DNA of 46,841 nt from Bacillota bacterium (GCA_021821085.1 JAKACV010000020.1:1-46841); one strand, 5' to 3'; counted from the stretch's first letter, positions 16,282-25,222 are shown. Notes: generated by a model not told the origin, from the letters alone. Numbers and translations are program-made.

Positions 16282-16588
16282 TGTGTGCTTCCTCCTTATC
16301 CGGTCGAAGATAGGGTTGCATTTTACGCATTCCTATAAAAAAGGCAATGATGACCGGTATGTACAGAATGACTGCCCATGTAAGTGATAGTACATGAAAG
16401 CGATAGAAAGAACCAATGATCACAGCGTAGAGAAGGAGAGCCGCTCCATTCACGCGCATCTTTTGAGCAAAGATTCTCTTTTTTTTAGAATTTCCATATG
16501 GGGATGCATTCAGTATTCTACTGTACAGCCATACTGCGAAAAACGCAAAAATAGCAAACACCAGAAGTTCAAGAATTTGCTGCATCAT
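16229..16588 (-). CDS. Small membrane protein of unknown function, between plsC and rpsA
   Basis: This 119-aa protein has three predicted membrane helices (about residues 4-24, 47-66 and 69-88). A basic loop NSKKKRIFAQK separates the first two, and the tail RPDKEEAHNDRTYFRSEHD is charged. The longer open frame to 16747 is not used: GGAGG lies 9 nt before ATG 16588, which falls inside the end of plsC. The gene overlaps plsC by 20 nt and rpsA by 53 nt, so all three are probably translationally coupled. Its position recalls the small membrane gene yphA in Bacillus, but I see no clear sequence match. Confidence 0.75.
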   Translation of the reverse strand: MMQQILELLVFAIFAFFAVWLYSRILNASPYGNSKKKRIFAQKMRVNGAALLLYAVIIGSFYRFHVLSLTWAVILYIPVIIAFFIGMRKMQPYLRPDKEEAHNDRTYFRSEHDADDERK

Positions 16589-17174
16589 GAAGTGTTTCCT
16601 CCAACACCGCTTGCATTCCTGAAAGAATACTCGATTGTGCAAATTCGGAAATAGAGGTGCCGCTTTTTTTGGCTGCATCAGGTGCGATGACAAATGGTTC
16701 ACCGAACCTGATGTGCACCTTCCCGAATAAACGATATGGGCCGACAATGCCTACTGGTACGACTGCAGCGTCGGAACGACTAGCTAAGAGAGCGGCACCG
16801 CGTTGAAGTGGCTCTAACCCAGTTTGCGTTCGATTGCGGAATCCTTCAGGAAACACTACCAAAATGCCATCTTGACTTAGAATGTGTAATGCTGTCTTAA
16901 TGGCTGCACGGTCATTTGCTCCACGTGCAACAGGAAAGCCATGAACAGACTTAATCAGCATTCCGAGTGGTTTAAATCGAAACAGTTCCTCTTTGGCCAT
17001 AAATGATACTGGACGTTTCATCGAAATTCCGATGAGGAGTGGATCCCAGTTAGATATGTGGCGTGAACATATGATCACAGCGCCCAGATTCGGAATATGC
17101 TGTGTACCTTGAACTGATATACGGAACATGAATCTCATAATCAGTTTGACCGCAAATCGACCAAGATAATACAT
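16569..17174 (-). CDS. plsC: 1-acyl-sn-glycerol-3-phosphate acyltransferase
   Basis: PlsC makes phosphatidate from lysophosphatidate at the inner membrane face. The catalytic HX4D motif is SRHISNWDPL, then MAKEELFRFKPLG, the phosphate-binding FPEG in VVFPEGFRNR, and VPVGIVG. The length of 201 aa is typical for the short Firmicutes form. The nearest ribosome site, AAGGAG, is 14 nt from ATG 17174, slightly far. It lies 10 nt after cmk, an arrangement also found in other Firmicutes, and completes the plsY-gpsA lipid set downstream. Confidence 0.93.
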   Translation of the reverse strand: MYYLGRFAVKLIMRFMFRISVQGTQHIPNLGAVIICSRHISNWDPLLIGISMKRPVSFMAKEELFRFKPLGMLIKSVHGFPVARGANDRAAIKTALHILSQDGILVVFPEGFRNRTQTGLEPLQRGAALLASRSDAAVVPVGIVGPYRLFGKVHIRFGEPFVIAPDAAKKSGTSISEFAQSSILSGMQAVLEETLHDAANS

Positions 17175-17184
17175 GAGTATCTGG

Positions 17185-17868
17185 TTAGCTCCTTTTTCTA
17201 GATTGGCGAGTCACACAAAGCGAGCTTATTATCGCCACGACTTCATCGATGGTGAGTGTCGTTGTATCGAGTAGCAGGGCGTCACTTGCCTTTCGCAAAG
17301 GGGAAGCTGTGCGCCGTTCATCACTTTCATCACGTTGCTCGATTACGTGTAAAACATCTTCGTATGTTCCGGTATATCCTTTTAGAATAAGTTCTTCATA
17401 TCGTCTCCTGGCTCTTGTTTCGAGTGAAGCCGTTAAGTAAACTTTCACCTCTGCAAATGGAAGCACATACGTTCCAATATCGCGTCCATCCATTACGACA
17501 CCAGAAGATTCATCGACCATTTTACGTTGTCTAACAACGAGCGTTTTCCTCACTAAGGGATAGGCAGCAATCGTTGAAACAAGTGCCCCAATCTCAGATG
17601 TGCGAATAGCTGATGTGACATTTTGACCATCAAGATAGATAAGCTGCCCTTGATCGTTTGGAACAAACTTGATAGAGAGCGATTGTGCCAACTCAGCCAA
17701 CAAGTATTCATCTTGAAGCGATATATTTTTTACCAACGCGCTCCATGTGACACAACGGTACATGGCACCTGTATCAATATAGGGGATAGAAAGACGTTTG
17801 GCTACGCGTTGTGCGACTGTGCTCTTTCCTGCCCCAGCAGGACCGTCGATGGCGATATGAAGGGTCAC
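17185..17868 (-). CDS. cmk: Cytidylate kinase
   Basis: Cmk phosphorylates CMP and dCMP. The Walker A loop GPAGAGKST is at residues 9-17 after the usual LHIAID strand. Further family blocks are YIDTGAMYRCVT, VVMDGRDIGTYVLP and ARRRYEEL. The length is 227 aa. The start is GTG 17868 with AGAGG 12 nt upstream. It heads the cmk-plsC-membrane protein-rpsA cluster, with ypfA 34 nt upstream on the same strand. Confidence 0.96.
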   Translation of the reverse strand: MTLHIAIDGPAGAGKSTVAQRVAKRLSIPYIDTGAMYRCVTWSALVKNISLQDEYLLAELAQSLSIKFVPNDQGQLIYLDGQNVTSAIRTSEIGALVSTIAAYPLVRKTLVVRQRKMVDESSGVVMDGRDIGTYVLPFAEVKVYLTASLETRARRRYEELILKGYTGTYEDVLHVIEQRDESDERRTASPLRKASDALLLDTTTLTIDEVVAIISSLCVTRQSRKRS

Positions 17869-17902
17869 GATGGGGGTCGTCCTCTCTGTGCAAAATGATT
17901 AG

Positions 17903-18577
17903 TTAATGGAGACCTTTGGCACGCAACTCAAGTTGCCGTCTAAATGCATATTGGACGATTCGTTGTTGCGCTGCATTGGATATCTCTGTGAAACGGATAG
18001 AGAGAATGGGCGCAACAAGTGCCTCGTGTGGTTTAGCACGTAACACAACACCTTTCGCGCTGATAGGCGGCGTCGTTTCCGTGTCATGCGGCAAAGCAAA
18101 TTGAATCGTGATCGCATCCCCAGGTTCAATTGCAATGGGGGTTTCTGGATGAAACCGGATCCCTCCTGCACTGATATCGTGTGAGCGACCTTTGCCACGC
18201 AAAAATGGTACACCTCCCGTTCGCTGCGGGACAAGGAAAGTTATTGGAAAATCAGATGGTACCCGAACGAATGATCTTCGCTGAATACGTGTAATTTCTT
18301 CAGGCCTTGGACTAGGAATCTCAAGTGCGTCAAGAGTACCCAGTACCACTTGTCGTGTGACAGTTGAGTCAAATTGCTGTAAAGCCCCATCAATTGCAAA
18401 ATAGCTGATACGAACCGATTCCTTGGAATATAATGAAAGAAGCGTGTGAGAAGTGGTGGTCAAAGGTACGTCAAAAAAGATCGCTGTTTGTGTAATATCG
18501 ACGATTTGTGCCTCACCACGTGTATGATCTCGTGTTCGTATAATGGATACTCGTTGCCCTATTTTAGGAAGTGCCAT
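17903..18577 (-). CDS. ypfA: PilZ domain protein, YpfA/YcgR-like c-di-GMP effector
   Basis: The N-terminal half (to about residue 95) resembles the YcgR N-domain. The C-terminal PilZ domain has the two c-di-GMP binding signatures, RRSFVR (RxxxR) and DISAGGIRF (DxSxxG). In Bacillus the orthologue binds c-di-GMP and slows the flagellar motor. The position between ypeB and cmk is the same as in Bacillus. The open frame begins with a TTG at 18601, but ATG 18577 (MALPKIGQR) is better placed after GGGGTGAAGGG. This gives 224 aa. Confidence 0.85.
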   Translation of the reverse strand: MALPKIGQRVSIIRTRDHTRGEAQIVDITQTAIFFDVPLTTTSHTLLSLYSKESVRISYFAIDGALQQFDSTVTRQVVLGTLDALEIPSPRPEEITRIQRRSFVRVPSDFPITFLVPQRTGGVPFLRGKGRSHDISAGGIRFHPETPIAIEPGDAITIQFALPHDTETTPPISAKGVVLRAKPHEALVAPILSIRFTEISNAAQQRIVQYAFRRQLELRAKGLH

Positions 18578-18626
18578 CCCTTCACCCCACTCATCTTTCA
18601 ATTATAACGTGGATTAGAAAAACATA

Positions 18627-18651
18627 AAAGAGAGGTGGGCACCTCTCTTTT
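18627..18651 (-). terminator. Terminator of the sleB-ypeB operon
   Basis: AAAAGAGAGGT pairs with ACCTCTCTTTT around a short G-rich loop and ends in T residues on the minus strand, 26 nt past ypeB. Confidence 0.85.
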
Positions 18652-18676
18652 ATCGATTGAAGTTTTCTATGTTCAT

Positions 18677-20044
18677 CTATGAAGTGGGTGACTCGTACCG
18701 GGTTACTTTATCAATTTGTACCACGTGTTCCGTGTGAGCGTTCACCAGGATATGAAACACATTTTGTGCGTTGTGTCCCTCAATGTTGTACGCAAGAATA
18801 AGTTGGTGTGAAGTGTTTTCTACAAGCGCCAAATATTCTCCTGAGATATAAAATCCAGGCTGAAGTGCACGATTTGCCTGTTGCTTTGTGATGATGTGCT
18901 GTAATGAAATGTGAACGGGTGCCGCCAAAAGAGCTTTCGTGGCATCATAATGGGTCACGACTTTTGTAGTAAGATCTACTCTGGCCAAAATGGGTTCAGT
19001 TAACAGTCTGACATCAGAGATGACGGGGACAAATGTATAATTACCTATCCCATCATACGATGCATAATTTTGCAGGACGACGTTTGTGAAATGCTGACTT
19101 TGTAGAAACTGTTTTGCCTGAGTTGCTCCTTGTTGTACAGTTAGGCGCGACTTGCCTCCGACAATCTGATTATCGCGCGCCATCCAAAGTATGGCACCCC
19201 CATGTTGTGCAATTGCCACATAACTCGGCACCGAACGAGACGTTTGTCTCATTGTTATCAGATATCCAGAAGTTCCATACCCTGACCCAAGCGTCTCAAT
19301 TGTTGATTTTGCGTGTGTATTCATCCCGAGAATCGAATGTGCACGCATCTGTGCCTCTGTTTTCGAAATTACAGGTCCAGATAGCAGAGAATTGGACACA
19401 TGCATATGTGAGTTGGATTGTTCGTGTGAAAGCGTGTTTGTTTCCTGAATATTGAATATTGGAACTGATTTACCAATTTGCGAAAAACGATCTTGAACTT
19501 GCTTCGTTACGTTAAAGACCGGTTCAGCAAACGTACTTGTAACGTGCGTGATAGGAGTTGGATGCTGCATTAACTGACTTTGGACGTTGCGCGTCGCACG
19601 CTCTACCTGAGTCGCTTGATTATACAGCATGGATATTTCTTTTCGATCGGATGTGCTAAATGGCGTTCCATTTGCATGTTGATTTGCAAGATCCTCGGTT
19701 TTTTGCATCATTACATTGAGAAACTGAGATAATCGGCTACTTCGCGCAAGTGTTTCTGGCAGGCGTCCCACATAGGATTGTGCGGTTGCAGCATCTTTTG
19801 CTGCCAAGTGCAATTGTGTAATGATTGAACTTGGGGATTTTGGAATTAATGCTTTTGCAAGTGCATCTTGAAGTTCATCAATGTCATAAACCATACTATG
19901 GAATGCGGATTGGTAATTTAAGTCTAAGGTTGCTAATGAGGCTGATTCTATACGATGTTCCTGGTATCCGTACAGTGACATGCCAATGACGCCAAGGGCT
20001 AAAGCGGGTATAATCCAGGCTGATGTTCTTCTCTTCATATGCAT
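18677..20044 (-). CDS. ypeB: Germination protein YpeB
   Basis: YpeB is a spore protein needed for localisation and stability of the cortex-lytic enzyme SleB. The 455-aa protein has one N-terminal membrane segment (about residues 9-25), a long alpha-helical region with DIDELQDALAKAL, and C-terminal PepSY-type repeats (RLTVQQGATQAKQFLQSQHF; ITKQQANRALQPGFY). Its ribosome site AGGAGG overlaps the sleB stop codon and the spacing is 11 nt. This is the usual two-gene sleB-ypeB operon, expected under forespore control. Confidence 0.93.
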   Translation of the reverse strand: MHMKRRTSAWIIPALALGVIGMSLYGYQEHRIESASLATLDLNYQSAFHSMVYDIDELQDALAKALIPKSPSSIITQLHLAAKDAATAQSYVGRLPETLARSSRLSQFLNVMMQKTEDLANQHANGTPFSTSDRKEISMLYNQATQVERATRNVQSQLMQHPTPITHVTSTFAEPVFNVTKQVQDRFSQIGKSVPIFNIQETNTLSHEQSNSHMHVSNSLLSGPVISKTEAQMRAHSILGMNTHAKSTIETLGSGYGTSGYLITMRQTSRSVPSYVAIAQHGGAILWMARDNQIVGGKSRLTVQQGATQAKQFLQSQHFTNVVLQNYASYDGIGNYTFVPVISDVRLLTEPILARVDLTTKVVTHYDATKALLAAPVHISLQHIITKQQANRALQPGFYISGEYLALVENTSHQLILAYNIEGHNAQNVFHILVNAHTEHVVQIDKVTRYESPTS

Positions 20045-20055
20045 TTTCCTGCCTC

Positions 20056-20661
20056 CTATTTCGCAAATACGTGATTACCAATTTGCAACATAATCGGTTG
20101 TGACCAAATCCATTGCGAAGTTGCGGTAGCTGGATTCCAATAGTACAGTGCGCCATGAGTAGGATCCCAGCCGTGAATTGCATCCAATACTGCTTGGACA
20201 TTGACACGATGTAGCCCAAGCCACGCTTGTCCATTAGACATCGATGTAAACGCGCCAGGCTGATAAATAACTCCTGGAATTGAATGTGGGAATACATTGC
20301 TGTGAAAGCGATTTAAAATAACTGCAGCGACTGCGACTTGCCCAGTAAATGGCTGGTTGCGCGCTTCTCCGTATACAACGTGTGCCATGAGATTGATATC
20401 GTTTTGGGAAAAGCCATCAGCAGTTCCACTACTTACAGCATTGGCAATAATACTTGCGGACGAACTTGGTTGTGATGTGTTTTGCATACTTGCAGTCATG
20501 TTTTGCATCGATGTTGAAATCGTGTGTTCATTGTTGACGTGTTGCTCTAGATTACTAGTAGGGAGTGTTTTTGCCATGACAGTGCTTGGCGGGACTCCCC
20601 ATAGCGCAAACGTCATACCAAACGAAACCGCCGTTAGCGCAATATGTTTCAACAATTTCAT
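20056..20661 (-). CDS. sleB: Spore cortex-lytic enzyme SleB, short form without peptidoglycan-binding domain
   Basis: SleB is a lytic transglycosylase that degrades cortex muramic-lactam peptidoglycan during germination. A signal peptide (residues 1-30, AxA-like site near VMA-KT) is followed by a Ser/Gln/Asn-rich linker (about 31-82) and the Hydrolase_2 catalytic domain. That domain has the active glutamate in VVYGEARNQPFTGQVAVAAV and an ALYYWNPATATS C-terminal block. The protein has 201 aa, while Bacillus SleB has about 300 because of an N-terminal peptidoglycan-binding domain, which is missing here. Operon partner ypeB supports the SleB call over CwlJ. Confidence 0.88.
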   Translation of the reverse strand: MKLLKHIALTAVSFGMTFALWGVPPSTVMAKTLPTSNLEQHVNNEHTISTSMQNMTASMQNTSQPSSSASIIANAVSSGTADGFSQNDINLMAHVVYGEARNQPFTGQVAVAAVILNRFHSNVFPHSIPGVIYQPGAFTSMSNGQAWLGLHRVNVQAVLDAIHGWDPTHGALYYWNPATATSQWIWSQPIMLQIGNHVFAK

Positions 20662-20751
20662 CGCGTGCGACCCCCTAAGTATTGCTTTACATCATTGTTC
20701 TCTTGTCCGTAGTGTTGTACAATTTCAATTGGACTATGTAAAAAAACACAC

Positions 20752-20787
20752 AAAAAAGACGATCACATTTTTGTGATCGTCTTTTTT
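20752..20787 (-). terminator. Terminator after the zinc-ribbon gene
   Basis: A 16-bp perfect stem (AAAAAAGACGATCACA and its complement) surrounds a TTTT loop. It lies 28 nt past the stop codon of the gene at 20815-21021 and upstream of sleB, with A/T runs suiting either strand. Confidence 0.9.
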
Positions 20788-20814
20788 GTGATTTTAGGCG
20801 TACAAAATGCGATG

Positions 20815-21021
20815 TTACGCTAGTGTTTCAATGTCGAATTCGTTGTCGTTATCGCAGAGACAACGGCGAAACCCTGTTTCTACATGCCCGCGGACATCGC
20901 GAACGCCTCGTAGGATAAACACTTCACCGCATTTGCGACAACGAATGTGGATTTTAACTCTGCCGCTAGGAGCATCCAGTTCACTGCCTATCTCTTGGAG
21001 CGTTATAGATTCCGAACGCAT
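20815..21021 (-). CDS. Small zinc-ribbon-like protein of unknown function
   Basis: The 68-aa protein has two cysteine pairs, C28/C31 (CRKC) and C54/C56 (CLC), which fit a zinc ribbon separated by a basic RGVRDVRGH linker. The acidic C-terminus (DNDNEFDIET) is unusual. AGGAGG lies 8 nt before ATG 21021, and the gene ends at a strong terminator. Together these support expression. I do not recognise the family. It lies between glutamate dehydrogenase and sleB but is separated from both, so context says little. Confidence 0.65.
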   Translation of the reverse strand: MRSESITLQEIGSELDAPSGRVKIHIRCRKCGEVFILRGVRDVRGHVETGFRRCLCDNDNEFDIETLA

Positions 21022-21080
21022 GTCGCTACCCTCCTAAACACACCACCAACGTTTCCAGTATGAACTCGTTATCGAACTCA

Positions 21081-22343
21081 TCATACCCATCCGCGTAATT
21101 CTACTGCTTCAGCGAGACGCCTGACACCAACCATATATGCGGCGAGCCGCATGTCAATTTTGCGTGCTTGGGCTGTATTATACACAGTTTCAAAAGATCG
21201 CACCATTAATTCCTCAAGACGGGTCTCGACTTCTAATTCTGTCCAATAATATCCCTGGTTATTTTGTACCCATTCAAAGTAAGACACAATGACTCCACCT
21301 GAATTGCCAAGGACATCAGGGACAAGTAAGATATCACGTTCGCTCAGAATGCGAGTAGCTTCCATCGTAGTAGGGCCGTTTGCAGCTTCTACAATAATTT
21401 TTGCTTTAATATCATTCGCATTTTCTAAGGTGATTTGATTTTCAATTGCCGCTGGAACAAGGATATCGCAATCGAGTTCCAGCAGTTCTTTGTTGGAAAT
21501 GGTATTTTTAAATAGCTTGGTCACCGTACCAAAAGAATCGCGGCGTTCCAGTAATGAATTGATGTCAAGCCCCGCTTCGTCATACAAGGCACCGTATGCA
21601 TCAGAGATTGCAATCACTTTTGCCCCTGCTTCGTGCATAAACTTTGCTAAATAGCTACCGGCGTTTCCAAATCCTTGAACGACAACTCGACTACCCTCTA
21701 ATTGAATCCCTTTTACGCGTGCAGCTTCGCGAATACAGATTGCGACGCCGCGTGCGGTTGAAGTATCGCGTCCGAGCGATCCACCAAGAGCAATCGGCTT
21801 ACCTGTAATGAAATTAGGTGAGTCAAATTCTTTAATCCGACTATACTCGTCCATCATCCAGGCCATCACTTGCGAATTTGTCATGACATCAGGCGCTGGG
21901 ATATCCTTTGTTGGGCCGACAATCTGACTGATCGCTCTTACGTAGGCACGTGCAAGACGTTCTTGTTCGCGAAACGACATTTCGCGCGGATCGCAAATCA
22001 CGCCACCTTTGCCGCCTCCATAAGGTAGGTTGGCTATGCCGCATTTTACACTCATCCAAATGGATAGAGCTTTCACTTCGTCTTCAGTGACATCTGGATG
22101 AAAGCGAATTCCACCTTTTGCTGGTCCAATTGCATCACTGTGTTGTGCTCTATAGCCTGTGAATACTTTGACGTTACCATCGTCCATTCTCACTGGTATG
22201 CGTACTGTGAGTGTTCGTAAAGGCTCTTTTAGCAGTTCAAACATCTCTGGTCCATAGCCTAGTTTTGTAAGAGCTTCTTCGATGACAGACTGGGTACTCG
22301 TTAAAACATTCAAATTTTCACTTGTTGATTCGTTTGGCGACAT
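21081..22343 (-). CDS. gudB: NAD-type glutamate dehydrogenase (RocG/GudB family)
   Basis: The enzyme oxidises glutamate to 2-oxoglutarate and ammonium in the cytoplasm. Family marks are GPAKGGIRFHP (K76), K100 in MSVKCG, the catalytic Lys112 in LPYGGGKGG, and the NAD loop VVVQGFGNAGS. The length of 420 aa is normal if ATG 22343 is used; GGTGGGG lies just upstream. An extended frame to 22424 adds 27 residues without counterpart. In Bacillus gudB lies between ypbH and sleB; here the same genes occur in that order with ddl and an amidohydrolase inserted. RocG would be an equally good name. Confidence 0.93.
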   Translation of the reverse strand: MSPNESTSENLNVLTSTQSVIEEALTKLGYGPEMFELLKEPLRTLTVRIPVRMDDGNVKVFTGYRAQHSDAIGPAKGGIRFHPDVTEDEVKALSIWMSVKCGIANLPYGGGKGGVICDPREMSFREQERLARAYVRAISQIVGPTKDIPAPDVMTNSQVMAWMMDEYSRIKEFDSPNFITGKPIALGGSLGRDTSTARGVAICIREAARVKGIQLEGSRVVVQGFGNAGSYLAKFMHEAGAKVIAISDAYGALYDEAGLDINSLLERRDSFGTVTKLFKNTISNKELLELDCDILVPAAIENQITLENANDIKAKIIVEAANGPTTMEATRILSERDILLVPDVLGNSGGVIVSYFEWVQNNQGYYWTELEVETRLEELMVRSFETVYNTAQARKIDMRLAAYMVGVRRLAEAVELRGWV

Positions 22344-22420
22344 GCTTTCCCCACCTTTTAGGAATACGATAAACGAGTTCTTATTTTCATGGACAGTATA
22401 ACAGCAGGATTGAAAAATGG

Positions 22421-23404
22421 TCAAATCGATGAATGATTTTTCAGTTCGCGCGTAGTTTTCGCACGCTCATATGCTTGTTGTACCAATCCGAATAAAAAGT
22501 CAGGAAATGCCATTCCCTTCGCTTTTGCGGCATCAGGGACAAGGCTAGTAGGTGTCATTCCCGGTAAAGTATTGACTTCTAGTACAACCGGACCCTGCGT
22601 ATTTACGATAAAATCAATTCGCGCGTAATCTTCGCAATGAATTGCAGTGTACGCTTTTTTAGAAAAATCAATGATTTGTTCCATGAATACTGGTTTTAAG
22701 CGAGCTGGGATGATGTGCTTACTGCCCCCTGTTTGGTATTTTGATTCATAATCATACAGTTCCGCTTTTGGAACAATCTCTATCACTCCAAGTATCATTG
22801 GATCATTTGCATCACCTGTCAGCGCCACGGTAACTTCAGTGCCACGAATATATTGTTCAATTAAAACATGTGAATCATAACGTAGCGCAAGCTCGAGTCC
22901 AACTTTTGCCTCTGTCTCGTTATGCGCGAGCGTAAGACCAATCGTGGATCCTTCACGGTTCGGTTTGATGATCAAGGGCCAACCGAGCGTTTCACCGAGT
23001 TTCTCAAAAAAATGAGGCGACATTTGCTTCTTTGCATGTACACGCTCAATGACGACCTCTTTTGCTACAGGCACACCAGTTGCCGATAGGATGCTTTTGG
23101 TCATGGATTTATCGATCGCGAGAGCACTAGCGAGAACACCTGAACCTACGTAGGGATATCCAAGCAGTTCAAGCGCGCCTTGTACAGTTCCATCTTCGCC
23201 AAGGCGACCGTGTAGTCCGATCAATACAATATCAGGATGAAATGATTGGAGGTTTTCCAAAAAATGATCTGTGATCAGATCAATCCCGGCAACCTCATGG
23301 CCCAATCCAAGCAACGCATTGATCATTTCCCGACCTGTTGCAAGAGATACTTCTCGTTCTGCTGACTTTCCCCCGAATAGCACAGCGATTTTCAAGAGTT
23401 TCAT
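22421..23404 (-). CDS. ddl: D-alanine--D-alanine ligase
   Basis: Ddl is the ATP-grasp enzyme that makes the D-Ala-D-Ala end of the peptidoglycan stem. It has VLFGGKSAEREVSL at the N-terminus, HGRLGEDGTVQG, the ATP-grasp lysine region PLIIKPNREGSTIGL, and metal ligands in YARIDFIV and LEVNTLPGMTPTSL. The length is 327 aa. AAAGGAG lies very close to ATG 23404. It follows the M20 amidohydrolase by 12 nt and precedes gudB by 77 nt. MurF, its usual partner in Bacillus, is not here. Confidence 0.94.
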   Translation of the reverse strand: MKLLKIAVLFGGKSAEREVSLATGREMINALLGLGHEVAGIDLITDHFLENLQSFHPDIVLIGLHGRLGEDGTVQGALELLGYPYVGSGVLASALAIDKSMTKSILSATGVPVAKEVVIERVHAKKQMSPHFFEKLGETLGWPLIIKPNREGSTIGLTLAHNETEAKVGLELALRYDSHVLIEQYIRGTEVTVALTGDANDPMILGVIEIVPKAELYDYESKYQTGGSKHIIPARLKPVFMEQIIDFSKKAYTAIHCEDYARIDFIVNTQGPVVLEVNTLPGMTPTSLVPDAAKAKGMAFPDFLFGLVQQAYERAKTTRELKNHSSI

Positions 23405-23416
23405 TTCTCCTTTGCT

Positions 23417-24553
23417 TTATGTTAATTTGGTAATTTCCTCAACCATTGCTTTTAGAAAAATAACTGGCCAAAGATAGGAAAATACAGGATCAACGACTTT
23501 AAAGCCGGGATCGTGCGTTGTGCCTGTTGTGCCACCGACAAAAATTTGTAAGGTGCTCCTTTGCATGCTGACCTCCCCAAGATCAGTTGCTCCTTGCACG
23601 CTATCTGTCTCTTCTATTTTTACGCTTGAATCCCATGTCCGTAACACACGTTTAGCTTGTTTTAGCAGGATTTGATCATGCCACAGGGGGTGGTATTTAG
23701 CTACGAGATTTACATCTGTTCGTAAACAATCGGAAGTAATATGTATTAATCCGGCAGCTAACAGGTCAGCATTTATCGCTGAATCATTCGGTTTTGTCTC
23801 GATCCATATATCCATATAGTGTAGAGTACTGTGCGTTTTTACTGATTGTACAATGGACTGGAATTGGCTTTTATAACATGAAAGTAAGGTGGTTGTGGTC
23901 TCTTCAGCAAACGTAGTCCACTGTGGTCGCCGATTTCTTGCATTAATGTATGTGCGCAACCATATACCACCAGACGATCCCTTGATCAGATGGATCTGAC
24001 GTCTGGGTTGATCATTATCTAAATGTGTACTTAAAACGGCAGTTGCCCCATCAAACCATCCTTCTTGCAATAGTTTTGACTTGCCTGGAATAAAAGGAAG
24101 AGGATAGTTGTTGTCATATGAAGGACGGCATTCCTCAGCCGGGCATCCTACGATTCGCAGGGCAATGTCATGAGACAGGACTGGTGTTGATTTGGCGAGC
24201 ATAGCCGCTAAGCCTAAGGCGTGAACAGATTGTGCGTGATGTCCACAAAAATGACCGATGGGTCCGTCCTTGGTGAGTTGGATCGCATCAAGATCGGCGG
24301 TGACCACAATTTTGATCCTCGCATGTTGAAACTCACCGAATGAAATGATCGGTGCATGTCCCTGCAATCCATGTGTTATCCGCAATTTATAACGGCGAGC
24401 GAACTGAGTCCATATTTCTACAGTCTGCGTTTCTTCATAAGCAAGCTCAGGCGTTTCTTCTAATTTGGTTGCTAAAGTGAGAAGTTCAGTTTGCAATGGC
24501 AATTCAATGGCGTTTCGCAAAAATGACACTATGTTGCTATCCCTTCCGAGCAA
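23417..24553 (-). CDS. M20-family metal-dependent amidohydrolase
   Basis: The 378-aa protein resembles M20D aminoacylase/amidohydrolases. The metal-binding landmarks are ADLDAI, GHFCGHHAQSVHALG, PAEE and a C-terminal TTHDPGF histidine. The substrate is unknown; N-acyl amino acids or peptides are typical. Compared with better-known members, the middle lid domain is divergent (RPQWTTFAEETTTTLLSC replaces the usual AHAA..P block). It lies between ypbH and ddl on the same strand, 12 nt ahead of ddl. A coupled role in peptide or peptidoglycan recycling is conceivable but only inferred. Confidence 0.78.
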   Translation of the reverse strand: MLGRDSNIVSFLRNAIELPLQTELLTLATKLEETPELAYEETQTVEIWTQFARRYKLRITHGLQGHAPIISFGEFQHARIKIVVTADLDAIQLTKDGPIGHFCGHHAQSVHALGLAAMLAKSTPVLSHDIALRIVGCPAEECRPSYDNNYPLPFIPGKSKLLQEGWFDGATAVLSTHLDNDQPRRQIHLIKGSSGGIWLRTYINARNRRPQWTTFAEETTTTLLSCYKSQFQSIVQSVKTHSTLHYMDIWIETKPNDSAINADLLAAGLIHITSDCLRTDVNLVAKYHPLWHDQILLKQAKRVLRTWDSSVKIEETDSVQGATDLGEVSMQRSTLQIFVGGTTGTTHDPGFKVVDPVFSYLWPVIFLKAMVEEITKLT

Positions 24554-24599
24554 TAGACACTTTTATGTCTTCTCGCGTGAGGTAAATTGACAATTAACT

Positions 24600-24638
24600 A
24601 AGATCCAGTGAGAGCCATGTTCCATCTCACTGGATCTT
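24600..24638 (-). terminator. Terminator after ypbH
   Basis: AAGATCCAGTGAGA pairs perfectly with TCTCACTGGATCTT around an 11-nt loop, beginning 2 nt after the ypbH stop codon. The T-run on the minus strand is weak (TAGTTAATTGTCAATTTACC). Confidence 0.7.
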
Positions 24639-24640
24639 AT

Positions 24641-25222
24641 TCAGGAAAAATGACGGGTAATCACTTCAAGAGCATTGCCATTTGCGATGCATTTACCGTA
24701 TTCATCCAGTAATGCAGAAGTCACTGAAGCTAGGTCTCCGTGTTCTTGCAGAACTGCCCACACTAAGTCGTAGTGGCTTTCAGGAATCGTTTCATCATCA
24801 AAAGACAGATGATATTTGTCTTTGTAATAGTATAATGAACAATCCACAGGGAAAAGATAACTAAGTGGTTGAATCACCTGTATAACGTCTTCAAAGTCTT
24901 CAAATGCAAAGACAAATGAACCGAATGGATCTCGTTTGAGATCATCTTCGTCCTCTTGATCCCCTGCTGCAGGTGGGAGACTTGGAACTTGTGTCACGAT
25001 AAGTACCACGCCTTCAGTTGGCATCGTAAATGCTTCAACTGCAATTGGCCCTGCTATTTCAAACCCTACTTCTGCATAGGCTACTTCCAACATATCCCAA
25101 AATAGTTCTTGGACTTTTTTACCGTTTTGCCACATTTCATCACGGTCAATGCCTCGCGCTTCAAGGTCATCGTAACTGATAAAGATACGCAATTTATTTC
25201 TTGCTACCTTTTCTACTCGCAC
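24641..25222 (-). CDS. ypbH: MecA/YpbH-family ClpC adaptor protein
   Basis: MecA-type adaptors deliver substrates to the ClpCP protease and promote ClpC assembly. The N-terminal region MRVEKVARNKLRIFISYDDLEARGI matches the substrate-binding end. After an acidic linker (GDQEDEDD), the C-terminal ClpC-binding domain has FAFEDFEDVIQVIQPLSY and a KYHLSFDD strand. The 193-aa length fits YpbH better than MecA. GTG 25222 is the start, with GGGAT upstream. Location near gudB and sleB also matches ypbH in Bacillus. Confidence 0.88.
   Translation of the reverse strand: MRVEKVARNKLRIFISYDDLEARGIDRDEMWQNGKKVQELFWDMLEVAYAEVGFEIAGPIAVEAFTMPTEGVVLIVTQVPSLPPAAGDQEDEDDLKRDPFGSFVFAFEDFEDVIQVIQPLSYLFPVDCSLYYYKDKYHLSFDDETIPESHYDLVWAVLQEHGDLASVTSALLDEYGKCIANGNALEVITRHFS

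Noticed and set aside
22344-22424. 27-residue extension of the glutamate dehydrogenase frame
   Set aside because: Contains the ribosome site of ATG 22343 and no homologous residues.
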